In this document: positions 1 through 6,006 of the stretch, in pieces | Position numbering within the stretch: position 1 is the first letter of the stretch | How the letters are laid out: each line of letters opens with the position of its first letter | Source: Candidatus Altimarinota bacterium | GTDB lineage: Bacteria > Patescibacteriota > Gracilibacteria > UBA1369 > LOWO2-01-FULL-3 | DNA: 6,315 bases | Direction: 5' to 3' | Assembly: GCA_029939035.1 (NCBI GenBank) | Contig: JAOZTS010000065.1 | Location: 1 to 6,315, forward strand | Notes under the pieces: generated by a model | Seen by the model: the letters and a program-made list of their open reading frames with translations, nothing else | Told to the model about the DNA's origin: nothing | Database searches by the model: none | Program-made: the position numbers and the translations under genes

Positions 1-1011
1 GTCTACCGCTCCCCTGCTGTTCATTGCAAGTCCGAGAAATACTGATTTCATTGGTTTAATTTTTTGAACTACCGCCATTATGTATGATCCGAAAAATTTT
101 CCAAAGAATGCAACGGCGAATAGCATCAAAAAGATCATTGGCTCCTCTATTAACCCTTTGAAATCGAGGTTAAAGGCGAGGCTTGTGAAAAATATTGGAC
201 CCAAAAACCCATAACTTATCCCATATATCCTGTCTTCAATTTTTTTGTAAGTTTTCCCGTAGAGAATTTCTTCGTGAATAAACAACCCTGCGAGGAATGC
301 TCCAATTATTATGTGCAGGCCAATCCACTCTGCAGCCAGCCCTAAAACTAAAGCGACTATAAGTGTAAAAGTGAACCCTTTGTTTCTGAAAAATTTCCCT
401 GAATACTTGCTGAGTTTGAAACCAGCTATAAGTACTACTGCAAAGAATAAAATTATTTTTGCTAAAAGGAAAATCAATTCTGGTGCATTTACAGTTCCGT
501 TTTCTACGAGTTTAATTATTGCTGAGAAAATTATCAGAATCATAATGTCGCTTATCAGCGCCGCGTTTAGGACTTTGTTTGCAAAATGAGTATTTCTAAT
601 CTGGCAATCCTTTAAAATCCTGACTGAAATAGCTATAGACGTTGCTGATATTGCAGTCCCAATAAACAGAGATTTTATCAAATCGTATCCTAGATATTGC
701 GACACATAAAATCCTCCGACCAGTGGTAACAGTACTCCCCCAATCGCTATCAAAATTGCTTTCTTTGACCCCTTCAAAAGCGCTTGCGGATCGGTCTCCA
801 GACCTGCGTGCAGCATTAGGAAAAAGATCCCCAATTCAGCCAAAACTTGTATTGAAACGCTCCCAGGGTCAATAATATTCAACACTAACGGTCCAACCAA
901 AATCCCTCCGAGTACTTCACCAAAAACTACAGGAAAAGACAGCATGCGAAAGAGTTTACCCATGCCCCAGACAACAACCATTAATATCAGTAAACTGTGA
1001 AAATCTCCCAT
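1..1011 (-). CDS. CPA2-family cation:proton antiporter (Kef/NapA type), partial at 3' end
   Basis: Integral membrane antiporter exchanging Na+ or K+ for H+. The minus strand is open from the ATG at 1011 to base 1, giving 337 residues without a stop, so the C-terminus lies outside the window. About eleven hydrophobic segments are visible. Family landmarks are the FPVVFGEVLGGILVGP segment (26-41), the AISATSIAISVRILKD unwound-helix region (120-135), the ion-binding helix NAALISDIMIL (149-159), GKFFG (304-308) and MNSRGAVD (330-337). Asp155 matches the essential second Asp of the CPA2 'DD' pair, while the first position is Ser154. The lysine of the tenth helix (Lys305) is kept. The missing part should hold the last helix and possibly an RCK/TrkA-type regulatory domain, so Kef-like and plain antiporters cannot be told apart. 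A promoter with a perfect TATAAT lies just upstream; no Shine-Dalgarno is seen. Family assignment is firm, substrate unknown. Confidence 0.9.
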   Translation of the reverse strand, partial: MGDFHSLLILMVVVWGMGKLFRMLSFPVVFGEVLGGILVGPLVLNIIDPGSVSIQVLAELGIFFLMLHAGLETDPQALLKGSKKAILIAIGGVLLPLVGGFYVSQYLGYDLIKSLFIGTAISATSIAISVRILKDCQIRNTHFANKVLNAALISDIMILIIFSAIIKLVENGTVNAPELIFLLAKIILFFAVVLIAGFKLSKYSGKFFRNKGFTFTLIVALVLGLAAEWIGLHIIIGAFLAGLFIHEEILYGKTYKKIEDRIYGISYGFLGPIFFTSLAFNLDFKGLIEEPMIFLMLFAVAFFGKFFGSYIMAVVQKIKPMKSVFLGLAMNSRGAVD

Positions 1012-1032
1012 AGAAATAAGTAATTCGTGTCG

Positions 1033-1060
1033 ATTATAGCAGAAGTTTGGACTGTGGAAA
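1033..1060 (-). promoter_or_regulatory. Putative sigma70-type promoter of the antiporter gene
   Basis: Read on the minus strand, TTTCCA (1060-1055, four of six matches to TTGACA) is followed after 16 bases by a perfect TATAAT (1038-1033). Transcription would begin near 1026, giving a leader of about 15 nt before the ATG at 1011. No ribosome-binding site is visible in that leader. Confidence 0.5.
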
Positions 1061-1065
1061 AAGGC

Positions 1066-1095
1066 TTGTGGTTTTTGGCGGCTTTTCTGTACAAT
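1066..1095 (+). promoter_or_regulatory. Putative promoter of the membrane protein / ZIP operon
   Basis: TTGTGG (1066-1071) and TACAAT (1090-1095, five of six matches to TATAAT) are separated by 18 bases. Transcription would start near 1102, about 19 nt before the ATG at 1121. The -35 match is weak. The element is back to back with the antiporter promoter, so the 109-base gap 1012-1120 is a divergent control region. I see no clear operator palindrome in it. Confidence 0.35.
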
Positions 1096-1120
1096 CAATA
1101 CATAATTAACCTCGTTTTAT

Positions 1121-1546
1121 ATGGAAGATCTAAAGAAGAAATTTGAAAAAGAACCTGTTGGTAAGCAACGCATTCTGATTGCTGGGCTTATCGGTGTCGT
1201 GGCTAGTTTTTTGCCATGGTGGTCAGTTTCTTTCGGTTCATTCGGTTCAGCTTCAATGAACGGATGGCATAGCTATGGGCTTTTAACTACTATTGCTTCA
1301 TTGGCTATCGTTTTAAATTGGTTGCTACCAAAAGTCGGAGTGAAATATAAATTGCCTTGGAAAGAAGAAATGATGTTGAAGGTTTTGTCAGTAGCAATGC
1401 TTGCAGGACCTGTGATTTGGGTAATCAATGTTAGCTTTTCATTCTCAATGGTTGGTATCGGCGTTTATCTGGCTCTTGTTGCAGGTGGAATTGCTGCATA
1501 TTACGCATTTGCAAAAACGAAGAAGGCACCTAAAGCTACTAAATAA
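1121..1546 (+). CDS. Small four-helix membrane protein of unknown function
   Basis: A 141-residue protein I do not recognise by family. A charged, Lys/Glu-rich N-terminus (1-16) is followed by four hydrophobic segments at about 18-35, 52-70, 84-106 and 108-130, and a Lys-rich tail (132-141). The positive ends suggest both termini are cytoplasmic. The first helix ends in FLPWWS (30-35), and the following loop is rich in Ser and Gly and ends in NGWHSYG (47-53). This FLPWWS...NGWH arrangement resembles small, uncharacterised bacterial membrane proteins. Its stop overlaps the start of the ZIP gene as TAATG (1544-1548), so the two are probably translationally coupled. A role as accessory subunit of, or in the same response as, the metal transporter is only inference from position. 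No Shine-Dalgarno precedes the ATG. Confidence 0.8.
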   Translation: MEDLKKKFEKEPVGKQRILIAGLIGVVASFLPWWSVSFGSFGSASMNGWHSYGLLTTIASLAIVLNWLLPKVGVKYKLPWKEEMMLKVLSVAMLAGPVIWVINVSFSFSMVGIGVYLALVAGGIAAYYAFAKTKKAPKATK

Positions 1547-2364
1547 TGGAAGTTTGGTTATATTCTCTTGGGAGTGTTGCTATCATAAGTATCGTTTCTT
1601 TGGTTGGAATCGTTACTCTTTCTATTAGAATTGATAAGTTAAGGAAAATACTAATCTATATGATCAGCTTTTCAGCGGGTGCACTTTTGGGTGGAGCCTT
1701 TCTTCATCTTTTGCCGCATGCGGTTGCAGAACATGGGTTTGGACTGAATATTTCCATATATCTTTTAATTGGAATTGGCACAATGTTCGTAGTCGAAAAG
1801 GTAATTCACTGGAGGCATTGTCACCTCCCTACAACTGACGATCATCCTCATCCTTTTGCCTTGATGAATTTGTTTGGAGATGGAGTTCATAATTTCATCG
1901 ATGGTCTTGTTATTGGTGCTGCATATTTGGTTGATATTAATGTTGGAATAGCAACGACTATTGCAGTTGTCCTACATGAAATCCCTCAGGAGATTGGAGA
2001 TTTTGGAGTTTTGATTGCTGGAGGATTTTCGAAAACTAAGGCATTATTGCTAAATTTCGCTACTGCGCTGACAGCAGTCCTTGGTGTTGTTGTTGCACTT
2101 TTGATTGGCACTTATGTGGAAGGCTTAACCGTCTTTCTTATTCCGTTTGCGGCGGGTAATTTCATTTACATAGCAAGTGCAGATTTGATTCCTGAAATGC
2201 ATAAAACTGTTAAAATTTCTCGCTCTTTGGTGCAGTTTCTATTTTTTGCTTTGGGAATTGGAATAATGTTTCTGGTTATGCTGACCGAAGATGGACACGG
2301 GCATAACCATGAAAATGATCACGTGGATGAAACTTCTCATGTGGTTGAAGAAGGAGCTCATTAG
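1546..2364 (+). CDS. ZIP-family divalent metal transporter
   Basis: A 272-residue membrane permease of the ZIP family, expected to move Zn2+, Fe2+ or Mn2+ into the cytoplasm. About eight helices can be traced. The fourth carries HNFIDGLVIGAA (115-126) and the fifth HEIPQEIGDFGVL (144-156). These hold the metal-site residues His115, Asn116, Asp119, His144, Glu145 and Glu149. The sixth carries SADLIPEMH (211-219), with Glu217. FLHLLPHAV (52-60) is typical of the second helix. The GDF after HEIPQE places it nearer the LIV-1/ZIP13-like branch than ZupT, which has HEIPEG. Gln148 stands where many LIV-1 members have His. His-rich stretches lie in the loop at 88-102 and in the C-terminal tail (249-272), plausibly for metal capture or sensing. 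Start: ATG overlapping the previous stop. Metal specificity cannot be read from the sequence. Confidence 0.93.
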   Translation: MEVWLYSLGSVAIISIVSLVGIVTLSIRIDKLRKILIYMISFSAGALLGGAFLHLLPHAVAEHGFGLNISIYLLIGIGTMFVVEKVIHWRHCHLPTTDDHPHPFALMNLFGDGVHNFIDGLVIGAAYLVDINVGIATTIAVVLHEIPQEIGDFGVLIAGGFSKTKALLLNFATALTAVLGVVVALLIGTYVEGLTVFLIPFAAGNFIYIASADLIPEMHKTVKISRSLVQFLFFALGIGIMFLVMLTEDGHGHNHENDHVDETSHVVEEGAH

Positions 2365-3020
2365 ACTTTGTTTGCTAGTATGAAGCCCATTGATTTGTCG
2401 TAGTGGGAGGGTGTTTTTTGGGTTTTGTGGCCGGCTTTTTGGAGTTTTTGTATGAGTGGAGTTGGGTCTTTTTGGTGGTATTCGATGTAGATGGTTTTGA
2501 TTAGCTTGAGGGTTTCTATTGGTGTCGATTCTATGATTTCGAATTCTGCTCCCTCTGCGTCGATTTTTACTAAATCGGTTTGGGTTTTTATAATGTTGGT
2601 GAGAGTTGTTGTTTGAGTTGTCTGAGTTTTTTCGGTTTTTTGTGTAAGCGAATGGTTATGAGAATCTTCGCTTAGGTAAAGAGTTGCTTGCCCTTGTTTG
2701 TCTGAAACTGCGAGGTTTTTTGTTGTGACATTTTTGATGTGGTTTTGTTTGAGGTTTTCTTTGAGGGTTGTGAAGTTTTCTTGGCTGGGTTCATATGTGA
2801 TGATTGGGACGTTTGGATTTAATGTTCTCGCGTAGATGGCAAACATGCCAGTGTGTCCCCCTATGTCTATTATTTGGTTCTTTGCGTTTTTTATGACTGG
2901 CTCGATGTCTTTGTAATCTCTTTCGACGAATATTTCGTTAAAAACAGAATCATCTGCGTCTGAGCGGACGGTTATAGTGACTTGCTGATTGTTGTATTTG
3001 ATTTGTTTGGTGTGTGGCAT
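2361..3020 (-). CDS. FkbM-family SAM-dependent methyltransferase
   Basis: A 219-residue class I methyltransferase, probably methylating a hydroxyl on a sugar, lipid or small metabolite; the acceptor is unknown. SAM-binding motif I is IIDIGGHTGMFAIYA (50-64), and the acidic residue ending strand 2 is Glu77 in YEPSQENF (76-83). NLAVSD (102-107) and the FkbM hallmark LVKIDAEGAEFEII (150-163) follow. The length suits a minimal FkbM domain, with no extra domains. It is last in the minus operon; its ATG overlaps the stop of the lyase gene as TAATG (3022-3018). Its TAA (2363-2361) interlocks with the TAG of the convergent ZIP gene. Residues 120-150 are Thr/Gln/Lys-rich and low in complexity. The coding strand is strikingly A- and C-rich (ACA, ACC, CAA, AAC, ATC, CTC codons) compared with the genes upstream, suggesting separate ancestry. 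No signal peptide. Confidence 0.88.
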   Translation of the reverse strand: MPHTKQIKYNNQQVTITVRSDADDSVFNEIFVERDYKDIEPVIKNAKNQIIDIGGHTGMFAIYARTLNPNVPIITYEPSQENFTTLKENLKQNHIKNVTTKNLAVSDKQGQATLYLSEDSHNHSLTQKTEKTQTTQTTTLTNIIKTQTDLVKIDAEGAEFEIIESTPIETLKLIKTIYIEYHQKDPTPLIQKLQKAGHKTQKTPSHYDKSMGFILANKV

Positions 3021-4327
3021 TAGATTTTCTTTAACTCGCTCTTCAATTTCCCCAACTGCAAGTTCCCTGTTCCGCCTTGGTGCTTGGATTCTTTTAGCAT
3101 TTTGACGATGTTGGATTTGTTGATCTTGATCTTGTCGAGGTTTGAGCCTACTTCTATGTAGGCATCTCGGAAGGATGAACCTTTCTTTACCAATTCGAAG
3201 GCTTTGTGGGCTGAGAAAAGTTCTGGGCTCATTTCTTCGAGGAGTCTTTCTTCGTTTGGTATTAGGTTTTTGATTATGATCGACATTACTTCCAGTGACA
3301 TTTTTGTGTATCTGAGGCCGAGGAAGAGTGGGCGTTTCATTTCTTGTCCGTCTCTATGGTATCCGGAGACTTTGTTCAATATATTCATTGTCATTTCGCT
3401 TTTGCATGCGATTACTGTGGCTGTTCGCCCTCTGATGAGTTCGGCTACATCAAAGTTTTTCTTTTGAGGCATAATGGATGAGCCGGTTGCAATACTGTTT
3501 GGAATTGTAAAAAGTCTGAATTCTTGAGTGGTGAAAAACAATAGATCGCAGGCCAGTCTATTCAGAGAGAGCATGATTTGAACGCATGCTTCCAGGACCA
3601 TTCCTTCTATTCTTCCTCTTGAATTGTGGCAGTAGATTACATTGTTTTGTGTGCGGGCGAATCCTAAGTCTTTTGATAATTTGTCTCTGTCGAAATCGAA
3701 TGGTGATCCGAATCCTGCTCCGGTCCCAAGTGGATTTTGGTCGACTAAGGTGTCGTTTATGCATGTCAAAATCCTGAGATCGTCCATGAGAGATTCTGCG
3801 AATGCAGCGAGCCAGGTCCCTACACTTGTTGGCATGGCTTTTTGCATGTGAGTGTAGCCCGGCATTGGGAGGAATTCGTATTTTTTCGCAGTGGTAATTA
3901 TGTCTTCTACTAGTACTTTTCCGTGCTTTTTCATATCTTTCAATTTGTCTTTCATGAACAGGCGCATTGTCACAAGCACTTGGTCGTTTCTGGAACGTGC
4001 TGTGTGGATTTTTTTACCAATTTCTCCGTGATTTTTCGTTAGATAGTCTTCTATTTTTGTGTGGCAGTCTTCGTCTTCAACTTTTAGCTTAAATTTTCCT
4101 GCTTTGTAGAGTTTTGTGATTTCATCCAGGCCTTTTTTGAGATCTTTTATATCTTTGTCGTTCAATATTCCGTGTCTACGAAGCATTTTTCCGTATCCCC
4201 AAGACCCCTCTACGTCAGACAGGATCATTTGTTGATCATAAATAATATCTTCACCTGCATTGTAATTTTCAACAGTTGGATCCAGCTTTGCTGTTCCTTT
4301 CTTGTCCCATATTTTTCTTTTAGCCAT
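3020..4327 (-). CDS. argH: Argininosuccinate lyase-like enzyme (fumarase/aspartase superfamily)
   Basis: A lyase of the fumarase/aspartase superfamily, closest to argininosuccinate lyase, which splits argininosuccinate into arginine and fumarate. From the ATG at 4327 it has 435 residues, slightly short for the family. Motifs: KIHTARSRNDQV (106-117), GYTHMQ (157-162, catalytic-region His160), the flexible catalytic loop GSSIMPQKKN (282-291), YHRDGQEMK (323-331, with the substrate-binding Tyr, Gln and Lys at normal ASL spacing) and HQGGTG near the C-terminus. Oddities: the near-invariant Pro after QKKN is Phe292; YN is YH; the usual SPLGxGAL segment is NPLGTGAGFG. An ATG at 4357 would add ten residues and overlap the upstream gene by 38 bases. 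I prefer 4327, because it gives an 8-base overlap and an N-terminus like that of the family. Neither start has a Shine-Dalgarno. It may act on argininosuccinate or on another N-succinyl compound. Confidence 0.85.
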   Translation of the reverse strand: MAKRKIWDKKGTAKLDPTVENYNAGEDIIYDQQMILSDVEGSWGYGKMLRRHGILNDKDIKDLKKGLDEITKLYKAGKFKLKVEDEDCHTKIEDYLTKNHGEIGKKIHTARSRNDQVLVTMRLFMKDKLKDMKKHGKVLVEDIITTAKKYEFLPMPGYTHMQKAMPTSVGTWLAAFAESLMDDLRILTCINDTLVDQNPLGTGAGFGSPFDFDRDKLSKDLGFARTQNNVIYCHNSRGRIEGMVLEACVQIMLSLNRLACDLLFFTTQEFRLFTIPNSIATGSSIMPQKKNFDVAELIRGRTATVIACKSEMTMNILNKVSGYHRDGQEMKRPLFLGLRYTKMSLEVMSIIIKNLIPNEERLLEEMSPELFSAHKAFELVKKGSSFRDAYIEVGSNLDKIKINKSNIVKMLKESKHQGGTGNLQLGKLKSELKKI

Positions 4328-5309
4328 AGTTTTTGAGTTTAAGAGTTTTTGCGCCATTATTTGTGGCTATTTTTGCTAATCCAGTCACGTCGTAATATCG
4401 GCATGCTGAAGCCATTAGTATTATTTCTTCAAATAGATCGCCCCTATCTTCTGGGACGAATATGTCTGAGATGTTGTCTGTCCCAACTGAGACGTTTACG
4501 CCCGCCTCTACCATTTCGTCTACCTGTGCAATTGAATTGTGGAGTGGGGCAACTTTGTCTTTGTGCTGTTTCATTCCGATTACTGCCCATGGGCAAACAG
4601 TTACGTTTGTTCCTGTATCGACCATCTTTTTGTAAATTCTTTTTCTATCTTCTTCTGCTTGTGCAGAAACTGATAAAGCATGAACGAATGTTACCCTCCC
4701 CTGCATTCCCTCTTTCTCAATCATATCTAGGATCCATTCAGAATCCTTTTCTTCTGGATTGTTTTCTTGATCTACATGAACATCTATATCTTTGCCTAGG
4801 TTTTTTGCTGTAGAGATTAAGAACTCCATGTGTTTGCGGTCCCCATTCGACTCAGATCTATCACTTGATGGCAAACCTCCTACTACATCACATTTGTCGC
4901 AGGCTCTTTCGTACAGATCTCTTGCTTCCTGAGTTCGTAGCCCCTCCAGTGGTTGTGGAACTAGTTGCAGAATAAATCTATCCTTGTATTCTTCGCGAAC
5001 TTTCACGGCAGAATCCACAACAAGCATCTCAACAATAAAATCTGCATCAACATGTGTACGGCATGCGATAATTCCCTGCTCGATAAAACCGTCTATACAA
5101 TATTTCAATCTCTCAATGAGTGATTCCTCTGTGTGGTTTTTCTTGATATCTCTATTTAGAGTCCATTTTTCCTCCATCAAAGCAGAAGCTTGTTTCCAAT
5201 TCTCAGGAGTAACTGTGTAGGCGCGGTCCAAATGTGCGTGACAATTGACCATGCCTGGAGTTTTTTTTACTTCTTCAAAGAAAAAGTCTCGAAATGGAAA
5301 TCTGCTCAT
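4320..5309 (-). CDS. Metal-dependent amidohydrolase, cytosine deaminase-like (CodA/AtzC type)
   Basis: A 329-residue amidohydrolase-superfamily enzyme, resembling cytosine deaminase and related deaminases of ring or amine nitrogen. It is cytoplasmic, with no signal peptide. Metal ligands read as His24 and His26 (MVNCHAHLDRAY), His178 (DIDVHVDQ), probably His210 (TFVHALS) and Asp278 (VGTDN). The CodA-like RTHVD is at 84-88. Two features stand out. Gln181 occupies the place of the catalytic Glu in CodA (HCDE there, HVDQ here). The barrel also begins about 17 residues before the first metal motif and stops right after ATNNGAKTLKLKNYG, so the small beta-sandwich formed by the two ends in most relatives is missing. 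It is first in the minus operon and its stop overlaps the lyase start (ATGGCTAA). Start at 5309 is the only sensible ATG; no Shine-Dalgarno. Substrate unknown; true cytosine deaminase activity is doubtful. Confidence 0.85.
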   Translation of the reverse strand: MSRFPFRDFFFEEVKKTPGMVNCHAHLDRAYTVTPENWKQASALMEEKWTLNRDIKKNHTEESLIERLKYCIDGFIEQGIIACRTHVDADFIVEMLVVDSAVKVREEYKDRFILQLVPQPLEGLRTQEARDLYERACDKCDVVGGLPSSDRSESNGDRKHMEFLISTAKNLGKDIDVHVDQENNPEEKDSEWILDMIEKEGMQGRVTFVHALSVSAQAEEDRKRIYKKMVDTGTNVTVCPWAVIGMKQHKDKVAPLHNSIAQVDEMVEAGVNVSVGTDNISDIFVPEDRGDLFEEIILMASACRYYDVTGLAKIATNNGAKTLKLKNYG

Positions 5310-5326
5310 AGGAATTTGTAATTATT

Positions 5327-5361
5327 GATATATTTTTATTCCATTTTGACGAAAATTGCAA
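5327..5361 (-). promoter_or_regulatory. Weak candidate promoter for the amidohydrolase-lyase-methyltransferase operon
   Basis: On the minus strand TTGCAA (5361-5356) lies 17 bases before TAAAAA (5338-5333), with an alternative TATATC at 5332-5327. Each hexamer matches the consensus at only four of six positions. The region 5310-5345 is very AT-rich. If real, the promoter overlaps the folE promoter on the other strand, so the two would compete for polymerase. Confidence 0.25.
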
Positions 5362-5373
5362 ATAAGCTAGAAT
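5346..5373 (+). promoter_or_regulatory. Sigma70-type promoter of folE with almost no leader
   Basis: TTGACG (5346-5351) and TAGAAT (5368-5373) each match the consensus at five of six positions, with a 16-base spacer. Counting seven bases past the -10 puts the transcription start at about 5379-5380, only three or four bases before the folE ATG at 5383. The mRNA is therefore predicted to be essentially leaderless, which agrees with the lack of a Shine-Dalgarno. Confidence 0.6.
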
Positions 5374-5382
5374 GGCCGAGCT

Positions 5383-5928
5383 ATGGAAGAATATTACAAA
5401 AAAATCATTGAAGAAATCGGGGAAAACCCTGAGAGGGAAGGCCTTTTGAGAACTCCCCAGCGAGCGGCTAAAGCAATGAAATTTTTAATGAAGGGATACG
5501 CCGAGGATCTGGACACCATTATCAATGGAGCGATATTCAAGGCAGAAAGCAAAGATATGATCATTTGTCGTGACATCGAACTTTATTCGGTTTGTGAACA
5601 TCATATGTTGCCGTTTATTGGAAAATGTCATATTGCATACATTCCGAACAAGAATGTGATCGGTCTATCGAAACTCTCTAGAATTGTTGAGTATTATGCA
5701 CGTCGACTACAGATCCAGGAGAGGTTGACCAAGCAAATCGCGAGTACTGTGATGAAATACTTGGATCCTATTGGGGTTGCGGTTGTTGTCGAAGCGAAAC
5801 ATCTTTGTATGATGATGAGGGGAGTGGAAAAGCAAAATTCGGTCATGCAGACTTCGGCTATGCTAGGAATATTCCGAAAAGAACCTGCTACTCGTTCGGA
5901 GTTCTTTAATTTGATTAATCGAAAGTAG
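5383..5928 (+). CDS. folE: GTP cyclohydrolase I (FolE type)
   Basis: Catalyses GTP to 7,8-dihydroneopterin triphosphate plus formate, the entry step to folate and pterins and, through QueD, to queuosine. The 181 residues match a complete short bacterial FolE. Zinc ligands are Cys71 and His74 in [12 protein letters not shown] (69-80) and Cys142 in [10 protein letters not shown] (139-148). Catalytic His residues of the family correspond to His73 and His140. Other signatures are [16 protein letters not shown] (15-30), [15 protein letters not shown] (94-108), QERLTKQIA (112-120) and the C-terminal R-x-EF stretch (171-175). All expected active-site residues are present. It stands alone as a monocistronic unit: a strong promoter immediately upstream, divergent from the amidohydrolase operon, and a hairpin terminator just after its TAG. 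No other folate or queuosine gene is in view. Confidence 0.97.
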   Translation: MEEYYKKIIEEIGENPEREGLLRTPQRAAKAMKFLMKGYAEDLDTIINGAIFKAESKDMIICRDIELYSVCEHHMLPFIGKCHIAYIPNKNVIGLSKLSRIVEYYARRLQIQERLTKQIASTVMKYLDPIGVAVVVEAKHLCMMMRGVEKQNSVMQTSAMLGIFRKEPATRSEFFNLINRK

Positions 5929-5944
5929 TTTTATGTGGAATTTT

Positions 5945-5979
5945 AAAAAACCACCCGTGTTATTGCGGATGGCTTTTTA
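5945..5979. terminator. Bidirectional intrinsic terminator between convergent genes
   Basis: A tract of six A (5945-5950), then CCACCCG (5951-5957), a short loop, CGGATGG (5966-5972) and a T tract (5974-5978) form a hairpin 17 bases after the folE stop. In the plus-strand RNA the seven-base core has one C-A mismatch. In the minus-strand RNA the same pair becomes a U-G wobble, and the U tract is six long, so it should work at least as well for the minus gene that ends at 6007. Confidence 0.8.
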
Positions 5980-6006
5980 ACTCTCTCCTATTTCCCTATT
6001 GAAAGT

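Noticed and set aside
311..589. Plus-strand open frame opposite the antiporter gene
   Set aside because: It is antisense to a clear CPA2 coding region, and its product looks like a low-quality translation with no domain.
1012..1120. Zinc-uptake-regulator type operator in front of the ZIP operon
   Set aside because: I found no convincing palindrome in the divergent region, so metal control cannot be claimed from sequence.
3204..3851. Several plus- and minus-strand open frames inside the lyase gene
   Set aside because: They lie in other frames of a strongly conserved enzyme and show no coding character of their own.
4270..4322. Possible frameshift splitting the amidohydrolase from a C-terminal beta-sandwich
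   Set aside because: Reading both alternative frames past the stop gives no amidohydrolase-like continuation, and the frame that does continue is the lyase N-terminus.
4349..4813. 154-codon plus-strand open frame opposite the amidohydrolase
   Set aside because: It is Leu/Cys/Arg-rich with no recognisable domain. The minus strand carries conserved metal-binding motifs through the same bases.
5310..5382. Riboswitch (for example a pterin or preQ1 sensor) upstream of folE
   Set aside because: The transcript is predicted to begin only a few bases before the ATG, leaving no room for an aptamer, and no matching fold was seen.
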